From positions 724,038 through 767,053 of the forward strand of contig JBBHKE010001378.1 of the NCBI GenBank assembly GCA_037447655.1: a stretch of 43,016 nt of DNA. Reading direction: 5' to 3'. The stretch comes from Zygnema cylindricum (lineage: Eukaryota; Streptophyta; Zygnematophyceae; Zygnematales; Zygnemataceae). Positions 1-9,500 of this stretch are shown piece after piece. Each line of letters begins with the position of its first letter. Position 1 is the first letter of the stretch. Under the pieces are notes generated by a model that was not told the origin of the DNA, searched no databases, and was given only the letters and a program-made list of their open reading frames with translations. A program made the position numbers and the translations under genes.

Positions 1-876
1 TTATACTAGGGTTTATTTATTTAATTAAAAGGTATGTGCCGGCGGCAGGATTTGATCCATGTACCTGCCGGCCGGCAGACACGAAATAGGCAGTAGCCTT
101 AGCCGTTTAATCTAGCGGTAGTGTTACCTAGCATATAGTTTGATAATTATTTACATATGTATACAAGCGATAAACCATTTAACTGAAATGAATTACGGGA
201 TACATAGATCCAGTAATATATAAAGTACGACTTACGGTACGGACAAAAATCAGTACCGCGCATTTGTTTCATAAATGAAACAAATACCGCGCATGTATTT
301 ATTACGGCTACGATTAAAGCCGAATTTAATCGGACGGCCGAGATTAGCGCCGAGATCGCGGAGGAAGATTTCGGCGGTTTGTGGCCATCGCCACATCGGA
401 TGACGCGTGGCACAATTCCGTTGGATTGTGGAAACTCCGGAGATTATGGCACCGAATCCGGATTTGACATGTGTCGACATTTTGGCCATGTCGTACAATG
501 TCCGTACATAAAGTACACCGGCAGCTGTACTTTTGCATACGGAACTCAATTCTGATTGGTTCCATACATCAGTAGATAGAGTCTGTGAGAGAGATAGGAC
601 TTAGAAATATTAGAAGATAGGACCCCCTCTCCCAGAGAGCTTTTGTACAAAAGGTCAACTTTGACCCTCCATAACTTACTGCTCAGGGGAGCAAATTCAG
701 AGATTCTTTTTGCTATCGACTCAGGGGAGTCTTGCCTTCACAGGGGTGGAGTTGGTCAGAGTTTTTGTCTGCCAGGGTGGCAGTTATTTTTGCTTAAACA
801 CAAAGGGGTCAGGATTATCCTAGAGGCTTCTTGGAAGCTGTCCACTCTGAGGACTTATGGAGGTCTCAGAGTTTCA
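1..876 (+). mobile_element. LTR of copia-like family (partial, 5' end outside window)
   Basis: This is a diverged copy of the LTR that bounds the complete element at 30941-36344. It ends in GTCTCAGAGTTTCA; the complete element's LTRs end in GTCTCAAAGTTTCA. The shared order of blocks is a TACCGCGCATTTGTTTC block, a GTACATAAAGTACACCGGCA block, an AGTAGATAGAG block, then CTCTCCCAGAGAGC. The left end is cut by the window edge. The right flank is GGACC, followed directly by sequence of a TAGTGTTGGG-type element, so the LTR inserted into that element. No gag or pol follows, so it is a solo LTR or the 3' LTR of an element lying to the left. The first 140 bases hold an antisense tRNA-like segment. 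Confidence 0.82.
40..135 (-). other. tRNA-like segment inside LTR
   Basis: Read on the minus strand, GGATCAAATCC resembles a pol III B box / T-arm (consensus GGTTCRANTCC). It is preceded by CTAGATTAAACGGC, at the place where the other LTR copies have an A-box-like GGTTAGAGC. G+C-rich GCCGGC arms surround it. It does not fold into a proper tRNA by eye, so I read it as a decayed tRNA-derived module and not a gene. Equivalent segments sit at the same place in the other LTR copies. Confidence 0.4.
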
Positions 877-1201
877 GGACCAACATAAATTATCGCGATA
901 CATATCGCAAAAAATGGGTGTCCGTACAGTTATAGTACGGAAAATCGTACGGATCCCCTCCCCCCCCCCCCCGCCCCGGGCGAGTGCTCAAGGGAGGGGG
1001 GGAGGGGGGGGGGGGGAGGGGGGGGGGGGAGAGGGGGGGGGGTTGAAAAAAATATTGGGAAAAAAAAATTAATGCCTCGATATATTGGCGATACGATATA
1101 TCGCGATAATTTGGTTTTCGATATATCGAAGCGATATATCGATTATCGGGTACCTGAAATTCGATATATATCGAATATCGGCAAAAGGTCCTCGATACCC
1201 A
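877..1201 (+). mobile_element. TAGTGTTGGG-type hAT-like element, 5' part lost
   Basis: The left end, CCAACATAAATTATCGCG, matches the interior of the complete element at 12865-13699 (position 12961 onward). The right end, CCTCGATACCCAACA, matches its terminal inverted repeat. Between them lie many CGATATATCG palindromes. The left arm is replaced by the LTR ending at 876. The right end abuts a CATAGTTC-type element without the final CTA. The interior holds an extreme C-run/G-run tract. Confidence 0.7.
958..1045 (+). repeat. C-run followed by long G-runs (hairpin / G-quadruplex-prone)
   Basis: A C-rich run (about 961-978) is followed after a short spacer, CGAGTGCTCAAG, by some 55 bases of almost pure G broken only by single A or AGA. 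The C and G arms could pair. The G arm alone has far more than four G-tracts. A smaller version (C-run, TCCGTGGCGCGCCCTCAG, G-run) occurs at 14003-14042 in a related element, so the tract belongs to the element family. Exact lengths in such tracts are prone to sequencing error. Confidence 0.8.
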
Positions 1202-1289
1202 ACAATACAGTATGGGACTTAAGAGCATATTGTATGTTTTGCGTACAATAGGCATATTGTATGGGCGTACGGTCACCTACTTTTGAACT
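1202..1289 (-). mobile_element. Terminal fragment of X-family hAT-like element
   Basis: This is the reverse complement of the first ~90 bases of the X element at 3456. It ends with CCTACTTTTGAACTATG at 1289, and just inside lie the same subterminal ATACAATATGCC / CTTAAG blocks. The rest of the element is missing on the left, where the TAGTGTTGGG element begins. Confidence 0.75.
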
Positions 1290-1524
1290 ATGTCCTGGAC
1301 TGTATGTTTAATGTGCGAAAAAAAATGGAAAGGCTATGCTGTAGTGTAACACTAAAGTACGAATGTTATACGAAATTCGCCTATGCTTGTGACAACGCGC
1401 GTGGCGAAATCGCCAAGCGTGTGCAGTACAGATATTTTAATCCAATCGCCGACATGGCATCGTAACAGCATCATTTTTTTCAGTGTGGGTAGACATCTTA
1501 AACAAACCCGTACTTTATTTTTGA
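1290..1524. other. Unassigned sequence hosting X1 (left part)
   Basis: This sequence and its continuation at 2781-3372 form the substrate into which X1 inserted at 1533-2772. I see no coding potential; the short reading frames have no recognisable composition or motif. Confidence 0.3.
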
Positions 1525-1532
1525 GTTCGAAG

Positions 1533-2772
1533 CATAGTTCAAAACATAGTTGTTCAAATCGCGCGATTTTTTCCTTTTTTTGCGATTGAAACGAATAATT
1601 CGTGACTTCTGAAAAAATCGTATAAAAACGTGTACTGTAAACTGAAACTGAAATTTTACAGAAACTTGTAAACTAATTAATGTAACTGTACATTTTTTTA
1701 CGTATATGTACGGAATAAAACGCGAAATAAACGTCGCACTTATTGGTACTTTCTGTTCAGTGAACTGAACAGAAATACCACGGAAGTTGTACGTTATATA
1801 ATCGAAAATGTACGGACATTTTCGAAAAGAGACGTTGGACGTCACAATAATTTCGCGCATTCAGTTTTAAATTTGTACGGGCGTCTTCTTCAATATTTTT
1901 TGAAAGAAGACGCCATGGAACAGAGACGAAATTGCTAAAAATGTTATCTTGGTAGCATTCGAACCCGGGTGTGTTTACTCCATAGCATACCTTTAGGTGG
2001 ACGACAGGACTACCATTTTGTAAAGTCGTTCCATTCTCAATACATGTTGTGATAAAAGTTTAAAGAGTTTATTTTCTTACCGCTCATTTTTAACGGGAAA
2101 AACTTGCAAACTGCGTTATATGTAATAGTTTTTTGTTTTTTTATGTACTGAATAGTACGGAAGGAAATTCATTAACGATTTTTTGCGATTTGATCTTAAG
2201 GTTCAATGCGTTTGTTACGTATAATTCGTCACGTACGGTACGTTCGCACTAATCGCCGTGAACAACTATGGTTCAAACGTAGGTGAAAGTAGGCCCATAC
2301 AATATGCCTATTGTATGTAAAACATACAATATGACCTTAAGACCCATATTGTATTGGTCGCAAAATGAAAAAAAATAGTAACAGGGTTGAGTTGCACATC
2401 GATCGGTAGAGAATTAAACGTCATGTCTAAATTTTGAAAAACATTCGGACAAAAAAAATAAAATCTGTGAGTTTTGATTTGTTTTTTATTTTAACCGTCA
2501 GATTCGGAAGATCGGACGGTCACTGATCAAAGTAGCGATGGAAGAAGATCACATGAAAAGCCCATAACACAATTCATCCTACGCTGTGTCAGTTCGTTGA
2601 AATTTCGTCCAGCGGGCGTGCGCTGTACTATGATCATACGTCAAACTCGTACGTTCGTACAAAAGTGTGCACAAACGCATCACATACAGTATGCCTACTG
2701 TACGCGAGTTTTGTGCCAAGTTTTGTGCGCCTACCAAAGGCAAACCATAGAAACGCCTACTTTTGAACTATG
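1533..2772 (+). mobile_element. X1: hAT-like miniature element, interrupted by Z1
   Basis: Its terminal inverted repeats are CATAGTTCAAA(A)CGTAGG on the left, split by Z1, and CCTACTTTTGAACTATG on the right. It is flanked by a perfect 8-bp target duplication, GTTCGAAG, at 1525-1532 and 2773-2780. An 8-bp duplication is the signature of hAT transposases. After subtracting Z1 and its duplication the element is about 506 bp. It encodes nothing recognisable, so it must be mobilised in trans. It aligns with both arms of X2 but lacks about 480 bp that X2 has in its middle. Confidence 0.88.
1545..2270 (-). mobile_element. Z1: hAT-like miniature element (726 bp)
   Basis: The ends are CATAGTTGTTCA and TGAACAACTATG. 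Flanks are GTTCAAAA (1537-1544) and GTTCAAAC (2271-2278), an 8-bp duplication with one mismatch. It lies inside the left terminal repeat of X1, so it is younger than X1. It is the reverse complement of Z2. A tRNA-like B-box string, CCCGGGTTCGAATGC on the minus strand near 1965-1980, sits in the middle. Open frames inside it recur unchanged in Z2 because the elements are copies; none resembles a transposase. Confidence 0.9.
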
Positions 2773-2780
2773 GTTCGAAG

Positions 2781-3372
2781 GTCACTTGAACCGAAGATTG
2801 CAAGAACCAGTTAAAGAAAATTACACACTTAGAAAAAGTACGGATTCTGCAGAAACAGACGTTTCAGATCGCCCGTCGACGTAAAACATAAATCGGCGTG
2901 ATTCCACGTGGCAGCCATATCAAAATATCTTTAATTCCCAACCGAGAGTACAGTACAGACGCGTACGGCCTAGATGTTTACGTACGGATTGCATATAAGA
3001 TGTGCTGGACCATTTTTATTGACGTTGTTGGAGTTAAATCAGCCGTCCGATTCACTGTTTGTCGGTCCATAACTATCTTAGCATTTGTTTAGGGTTTTTT
3101 AGGGTATCTTATGGTTTTTATAATTTATAGGGTTTCATCTGGAACGATATTGCATTAATTTCTCAGAAAATAATGATGTGCACGTATGCCGTTAAAGCGA
3201 AATAACGCTTTCGATTCGAATTTCGAACTGGAAGCTAAATTCGAACAGAAATGGATCTCAAAATTCAACCATCATGCCAAATTGACAGCTACAAATAAGA
3301 AACTGAACGTACCGGAAATCTCCTCATATTAAATAGAAGGTAGGGCAAAGTTTGAAAGGCTTGTCAAAAAAG
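2781..3372. other. Unassigned sequence between X1 and Z2
   Basis: This continues the host sequence of X1 after its right-hand duplication. It is AT-rich. No motif, repeat end or convincing exon was found in it. Confidence 0.3.
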
Positions 3373-5095
3373 CATAGTTGTTCACGGCGATTAGTGCGAA
3401 CGTACCGTACGTGACGAATTATACGTAACAAACGCATTGAACCTTTTGATCAAATCATAGTTCAAAAGTAGGTGTCCGTACGCCCATACAATATGCCTAT
3501 TGTACGCAAAACATACAATATGCCCTTAAGACCCATATTGTATTGGCCGCAAAATGAAATAAAATAGGAACAGGGTTGAGTTGCACATCGATCGATAGAG
3601 AATTAAACGACATGTCTAAATTTTGAAAAAAAATCGGACAAAAAAAAATATTTCTGTGAGTTTTGAGGGACTTTTAATTTAAACCGTCAGATTTGGGCGA
3701 TCGGACGGTCGTTGATGAAAAGTAGGCGATTTAAGAAGATCACATGAAAAGCCCATAACACAACTTACGAAAGGACAATCTGTCATATTAGCGTCTGCAA
3801 TTTTGAGGGCCACACTAAATAAAGCCTCAAATTGACCAACCACGCAGTAAGGGACGATAAAAAACAAAAATTACCACACTGCCAAAATAATTACCAAAAC
3901 CTACGGACCAACCCCGTTGGCGTTCACACGGTCGAAACGCGGCTGTCAGACGAATATGTGTGAGCGGGATTTTTTATGACATTTTTTTTTTCCCTTTTTA
4001 GAACGCACATACTCATGCGTCCGCGGTTTCTAAAACTAATTCATTGTACTTTTTAACTTAAAAAGGTACATTTATGTACGGTCTGACACAGACCGTACAT
4101 CACTCTATTTAAGAGACAACATACTTTCATTTTTTAAGGTACTTGGAAATAGCCGTAATTAGAGTAATGAAAAATATAGAATAAACTACGCTATTTGAGA
4201 TTTTTTTAAGGTTTTTTTTTTCCCGGTTATTTTTCCCACGGAATGTCATCCTACGCAGTGTCAGTTCGCTAAAAATTTCCGTCCGGCGGCCTGCGCTGTA
4301 CTTTGATCTTACGTCAAATTCGGACGTTCGTACAGGAGTGTGCACGACGCACACACATACAGTATGCCTATGCTGCGCGAGTTTTGTGCAAAGTGTTGTG
4401 CGCCTACCAAAGGCCTACCATAAAAAAGCCTACTTTTGAACTATGGATCAAATTGCAAAAAATCGTTAATGAATTTCCTTCCGTACTATTCCGTACATAA
4501 AAAAACAAAAAACTATTACATATAACGCAGTTTGCAAGTTTTTCCCGTTAAAAATGAGCGGTAAGAAAATAAACTCTTTAAACTTTTATCACAACATGTA
4601 TTGAGAATGGAACGGCTTTACCAAATGGTAGTCCTGTCGTCCACCTAAAGGTATGCTATGGAGTGAACACACCCGGGTTCTAATGCTACCAAGATAACAT
4701 TTTTAGCAATTTCGTCTCTGTTCCATGGCGTCTTCTTTCAAAAAAAATTGAAGAAGACGCCCGTACAAATTTCAAACTGAATGCGCGAAATTATTGTGAC
4801 GTCCAACGTCTCTTTTCGAAAATGTCCGTACATTTTCGATTATATAACGTACAACTTCCGTGGTATTTCTGTTCAGTTCACTGAACAGAAAGTACCAATA
4901 AGTGCGACGTTTATTTCGCGTTTTATTCCGTACATATACGTAAAAAAATGTACAGTTACATTAATTAGTTTACAAGTTTCTGTAAAATTTCAGTTTCAGT
5001 TTACAGTACACGTTTTTATACGATTTTTTCAGAAGTCACGAATTATTCGTTTCAATCGCAAAAAAGGAAAAAATCGCGCGATTTGAACAACTATG
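3373..5095 (+). mobile_element. Z2: hAT-like miniature element, interrupted by X2
   Basis: It starts CATAGTTGTTCACGGCG and ends GATTTGAACAACTATG. The flanks CAAAAAAG and CAATAAAG match at 7 of 8 positions as target duplication. Subtracting X2 and its duplication leaves 725 bp, equal to Z1. It contains an A-box-like TGGTAGTCCTGTCG near 4626 and a B-box-like GGGTTCTAATGC near 4674, so the middle of the Z family may descend from a tRNA-like pol III promoter. No coding function is seen. Confidence 0.88.
3456..4445 (+). mobile_element. X2: hAT-like element (990 bp) nested in Z2
   Basis: Perfect 17-bp terminal inverted repeats, CATAGTTCAAAAGTAGG and its complement, are flanked by a perfect 8-bp duplication, GATCAAAT, at 3448-3455 and 4446-4453. 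The Z copy at 25060-25080 shows the corresponding uninterrupted site (GAACAAAT), which confirms the insertion. Its middle (about 3765-4245) is absent from X1, so X1 is probably a deletion derivative of the longer form. No transposase is seen. Confidence 0.92.
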
Positions 5096-5433
5096 CAATA
5101 AAGTTTTTATTTGACAAAAACTTGAAAAGAAGGATTTTGTACAAACAAAGTTTCAAACATATTACGGATAAATCGTGAGATTTTGACTTTTGCGTCAGAA
5201 TTGACGTAGTTGACGCTATACACATGTCGACCATCGGCAATGTGTGGTGCTTGGTGCAACACCATAATTTAAACGCATGCGCGTTCAAACAAAATTCGTG
5301 TTTAAAGGTTTTTAAAACCCTTCGTACTGATTGTAAATTTGTACTCAGGTTTCCATACCTTTTGTCGAACCACTTTCCAAACTTCTCTCATTTGGAATCC
5401 TGTCTGTGAGGAGGTTCGAGTCTCGACTTGTAT
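5096..5433. other. Unassigned intergenic sequence
   Basis: This stretch lies between Z2 and a short foldback element. I see no supported exon and no repeat end in it. Confidence 0.3.
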
Positions 5434-5606
5434 CGCTATTAGTGTAAATACTTTTTTCGTCATTTAAAACATCTTTTCTCCGTACACGCTTGTCCGATCA
5501 CATGGAGACTGCCAATCGTAAGATGAAAATCTTGGCTTTCAATCGTAATCGTCAGATCAATACTCCGACAAGCGTGTACGGAGAAAAAACATCAGCACTA
5601 ATAGCG
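5434..5606. mobile_element. F1: foldback element with CGCTATTAGTG ends
   Basis: The ends are CGCTATTAGTG and CACTAATAGCG. Immediately inside them is a second, longer inverted repeat, TTTTCTCCGTACACGCTTGTC against GACAAGCGTGTACGGAGAAA, so most of the element folds on itself. The same ends bound a 198-bp copy in intron 9 of the KH gene. The flanks show no clear target duplication (TAT left, ATA right), so the superfamily is open. Confidence 0.65.
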
Positions 5607-5920
5607 ATACACGGTGTACTGTCCTGTACTGAACCGTACTGTACAGTACAGTACTGTGGCGTCAAAATCGCATCTGAAAGAAAATACAGATCGTGAATTA
5701 GTGTTGAACGTGATCACAGACGGGGAGCTTGTACGCGTGTACAGCCTTCCAGTATGACCAGCTGAAACAGATAAAGATTCACAATTTGTAAAGTCTTGAA
5801 GAATTGACAACTTTGGAGCTGCTCACCTGATAATGTCGACTTCTATGGTCTGAAAAGAACCAAGAATTCTAGAATCTGAAAACTTTACATGTTAATTAAT
5901 ATTCTTTTCCTCACATATTA
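5607..5920. promoter_or_regulatory. Presumed upstream region of the KH-domain gene
   Basis: This covers about 300 bases between F1 and the first supported ATG. Promoter and 5' UTR should lie here or further upstream, but no TATA box or other element stands out. An untranslated first exon cannot be excluded; GGTCAG at 5945-5950 could be a splice acceptor that would move the coding start. Confidence 0.25.
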
Positions 5921-6541
5921 ATGGATGTGCTGCCTGTTTGGTGCGGTCAGCTTGTGTTTCACACTAGGTCTACTGGCTGTTTGACTGTAAGAAGTTTTCC
6001 TTCAGATAATAACAGTAAGTCTAGAGACTTAGTTCAAGCTTCAATTGCACACCAGCCTTTCTTAGCTGGTAGGCGAGATTCAAATACAGAAACCAGGAGT
6101 CTTATCAGTGATGCATCTTCATCACCACTAGTTTTGACAAGGTCGCGAAAGCAGGGCTTGTCAGAAAACCTAACAAGATGTGAATACTGTGGTACAAACT
6201 TTTATTGTATGAAGCATTTCAGTAGAGTTTGTGATCGCTGTCCTCAAACAGTTGAATTGCGCTCCTGCAGCTGTAGGGTTTGTAAATCAGAATGTTGTGA
6301 ACCTGTTCTTGCCATACATACTATTAGTAATAATCGAGCAAGTGTCAATAGACTTAAATTCACAGCAGCAGCTCCCTCTCGACCTGAAAAAAGAGACTTT
6401 GCGGCAGCAGATCACAAGCCATGGCATCCAGTTGAAGAAGCAGGACGGACTACAGGGATTGAGGATGGTCAAAACCCTTCCGAGGCTGACGAGAGAGATG
6501 AACACGATGGAATTCCAGTTATTGTATCCAAGATCGTTAAG
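5921..6541 (+). CDS. KH gene exon 1: Ser-rich N terminus and Cys cluster
   Basis: It opens at ATG 5921 and ends AAG before the donor GTATTA. After a Ser/Arg-rich stretch come at least 12 cysteines in about 45 residues, beginning R-C-E-Y-C-G-T-N-F-Y-C and including C-D-R-C and C-S-C-R-V-C. The CxxC pairs suggest zinc coordination, but the spacing does not match a family I can name. The tail is acidic and leads into the KH domain (I-V-S-K-I-V-K). Confidence 0.7.
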
Positions 6542-9500
6542 GTATTACATTCAAGTATTGCCTTGTTTTTTTCCTTGGAATTCAAATGGTTCTAGAATAA
6601 TGTGAGAAATTGGCTGATAATCCTTATATAGGGTAATTATATATACGCTGTTAATGGCGATACTGGCCAGTAATCAGTGTAATTTTACCGAAAAAATGTA
6701 CGTTTTTTTTCAAAATTGTACGTTTCTGTATGATATGATTACTGCCTCAGTGTCGTCAGCTACAGCTTTCGCATAATTTCCCTATTAATCTCTACGGTTT
6801 TTGTTTAAGGAGCTCGCTGAAACGGGTTTTCAAAACTCCTGATTCATCAGTAGTCAAGTCAAAACATTACTAGAAGAATGTTGATGCTGACAAAGTTGAT
6901 TAGTTATTGTTAGCAATGTATGATCAAAAGGTGTTGTTAACTCTGCAAATTTCGTTGTTTCTTGTTATTAGGTAACTATAAGCGCGTTATTACTGGTAAT
7001 CCTAGCCGGTAGTAACCATAATCACGCTGGAAAGCATACCTTTTTACAAAATTGTACAATTACTATGATTACTGCACCAGTAATGACAGTTTAAGGCTCG
7101 TGTTATTCTGCTATTAGAGTTTTAATAAAAAAAAATGTTGATTGTGCAATTTGATTCGTTCGTCGTAATAGTGTATGATAAAGATGTTGGTGACTTGGCA
7201 ATTTCATTAAATTTTTTTAGTAATGAATGATAAAATAAATGTTGTTCGACTGTTTAATTCCACTTGTTTTTGTTAGTAATGTATGATAAGTGATGTTCTC
7301 GACTTTGCAGGTTCCTGAGGTAGTGAAAGGCAAAGTGGTTGGAAGCAAATGTCGGCATCTTGCACAATTAAGGCTGTCTACTGGCGCCAAAAGTATCTAC
7401 TACAGTGACCACACCCATGAAATTAAGGTGCCGTGCAAATCAGCATTGAATGTCCAGCTAGGTTCTCTGATTTTAAAGTAGCAATGCTCACAAGCAACTA
7501 CAAACTGATCCGAAATTTTAACCGCACCAGGACAGAAACAAGCGATATAAGTGAAAATCGTAAAAGTAAAAATCATAAAAAGTGGAATATATCCAAGTTT
7601 ATAATGATTGTTGTAAATTGATGAATAGAGTTCTTGGCAGATGTCAAAAACGAAAAATCAATAGTGATCTTAGTCCTCAGACAACACCTTTCATCATCTA
7701 TAAAGTGATTTTACTCTTCAATCTATCAATCTTGAAAATGCCAAACTCTGTTTGAAAATCATATGAGAATTCTCGTTTAAGTTACAGCATACCGGTCAAT
7801 GGAGCAGAAGTGCTTCATCGCAGTGTGGATTAAAATTCATAGAAAAGCCACATTTGCATTTCCCTCTCCGGAGGGGGTTCCTCACTTTGACTCCCTGCTG
7901 ATGCATCTCAATTGATTGTTTGTGAAGGTTTTGGGCTCCGCAACCAGTGTGGACACTGTTGTTCGTGCACTGGAGAAACGAATTGATTTTTTCCAGAATG
8001 CCCAAAAACTTCAGGCGGCTCTTTATCCCCACCCTGGACAGTCTTACTTTCTGCTTTCCAGCCAGTTTTCAGAGGCAGGTTGGTATGACATGACCATTGA
8101 GCTTTTCTGCAATGAACCTCAATAGGCTTAATCAAATGATGATCTTTTTAAGTTAATTACTGTGACTTAGCTGACAGGCGCCTGTTTTAATTCTGCTTGC
8201 TATCTATTTTAGAGCTTGTGTTAGAACGTTGCCGATTGGTATAGGGAATATAGATTTTATGAGGGCAGAGTTATGTCCCAATGACTATTGTATTTGTTTT
8301 ACTCATGTGTTGTTTATCCACGCAAAGCATCCATATTGTATCCCTTCAGTGCCACACCTGTTCTATTCATGTAGCGGCTCACATGAAATTTAAGAACTCA
8401 TTCCATGAACTCCAAGGAAGATGCTGTGATTTTTTCCAAGTTGATGGAGTTTCTTCAAACTACAGTGGGGGCGGGAAGAAAAAACATGGCAATACTCTGA
8501 CATTGTGTTTTCACAACATGATGTGACAACACGACGTTATATTTTAACGCTTTGTTTGAATGTTATTTATTAAGTTATGTTCTAACATTTTGTCTGTCGA
8601 TGCAGTCAGCATGGAGTTTGTGCTTTCGAAAGCAAGAGCTTGCCTCGGCGGGGCCTTGGCTTGCGAGTTAAGACCCCAAGGAGGGGACGAACTTGTTTTC
8701 GGAACATCAGATCGGTTCCGGTAAGCTTCAATTTTTTTCTACAGATGTTAAAACAGAGATGTTACACAAGGTTTTTGCTTTCTCCATGTTGAAATGACCA
8801 TGCACATACCAGTAGGTTACAGTGGCTCTAAACAAAACGATATTCACAGAAAGTATGTGTAACCTTCGACACTTTCTCATATTTTGGTTGATTGACCTTG
8901 AACATGGGTTCAATTTCATCATGGACATGAATTGATGCACCTCTATTATCAATACTCGTAATTGGGTTTGTACTGAATCTGACTGGGCATGAAAGCTTTC
9001 TGTAAGGTTTGCCTCGCTTATGAATTTTATGAACTTCTGGCCTTGAAACCCCAAAGCCTTCGAGACTCCTTTAACCCCGATCTTTTATGTTGATATGTAC
9101 CTTTGATTTTTTCTGCTTTTCCTTTTCCTTTGTCTTAACTTCTTCCCTCTCGCTCTAGTTTAGTCCTTCCTGTAGTAAAATTGCCATGTCCTCTTTCTTC
9201 CATTGCTAGGCAGTTCTGAGAAAGCTCTTTGTCTGCCCCACTTTCTGCCTCTTTCTGCTGTTTTCTTGCTCTGCTTTTAGAAGGCGTCGTAGTGAAGTTG
9301 TCTCTAAAAAGATTTGTCCAGAAGTTGTTACTATCACAGTCACGTCAAAATTGTTGATTATGATAATACAGGAGCTCTTCCCGTTCTCGTTTTCTTTAAT
9401 ATATCTGTGGTTGACTTGTGCTTAGTTTGTCTCCAGCTGAATTCTCAGGGTTTTTACATGTGCAACAGGATTGGCTCTGATTCAGTAACTGATGCCAGCA

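Noticed and set aside
4781-5086. A 101-codon frame repeated nearly identically at 1498-1860 on the other strand
   Set aside because: Both lie inside copies of the Z element. The identity reflects copying of a non-coding MITE, and the product has no motif.
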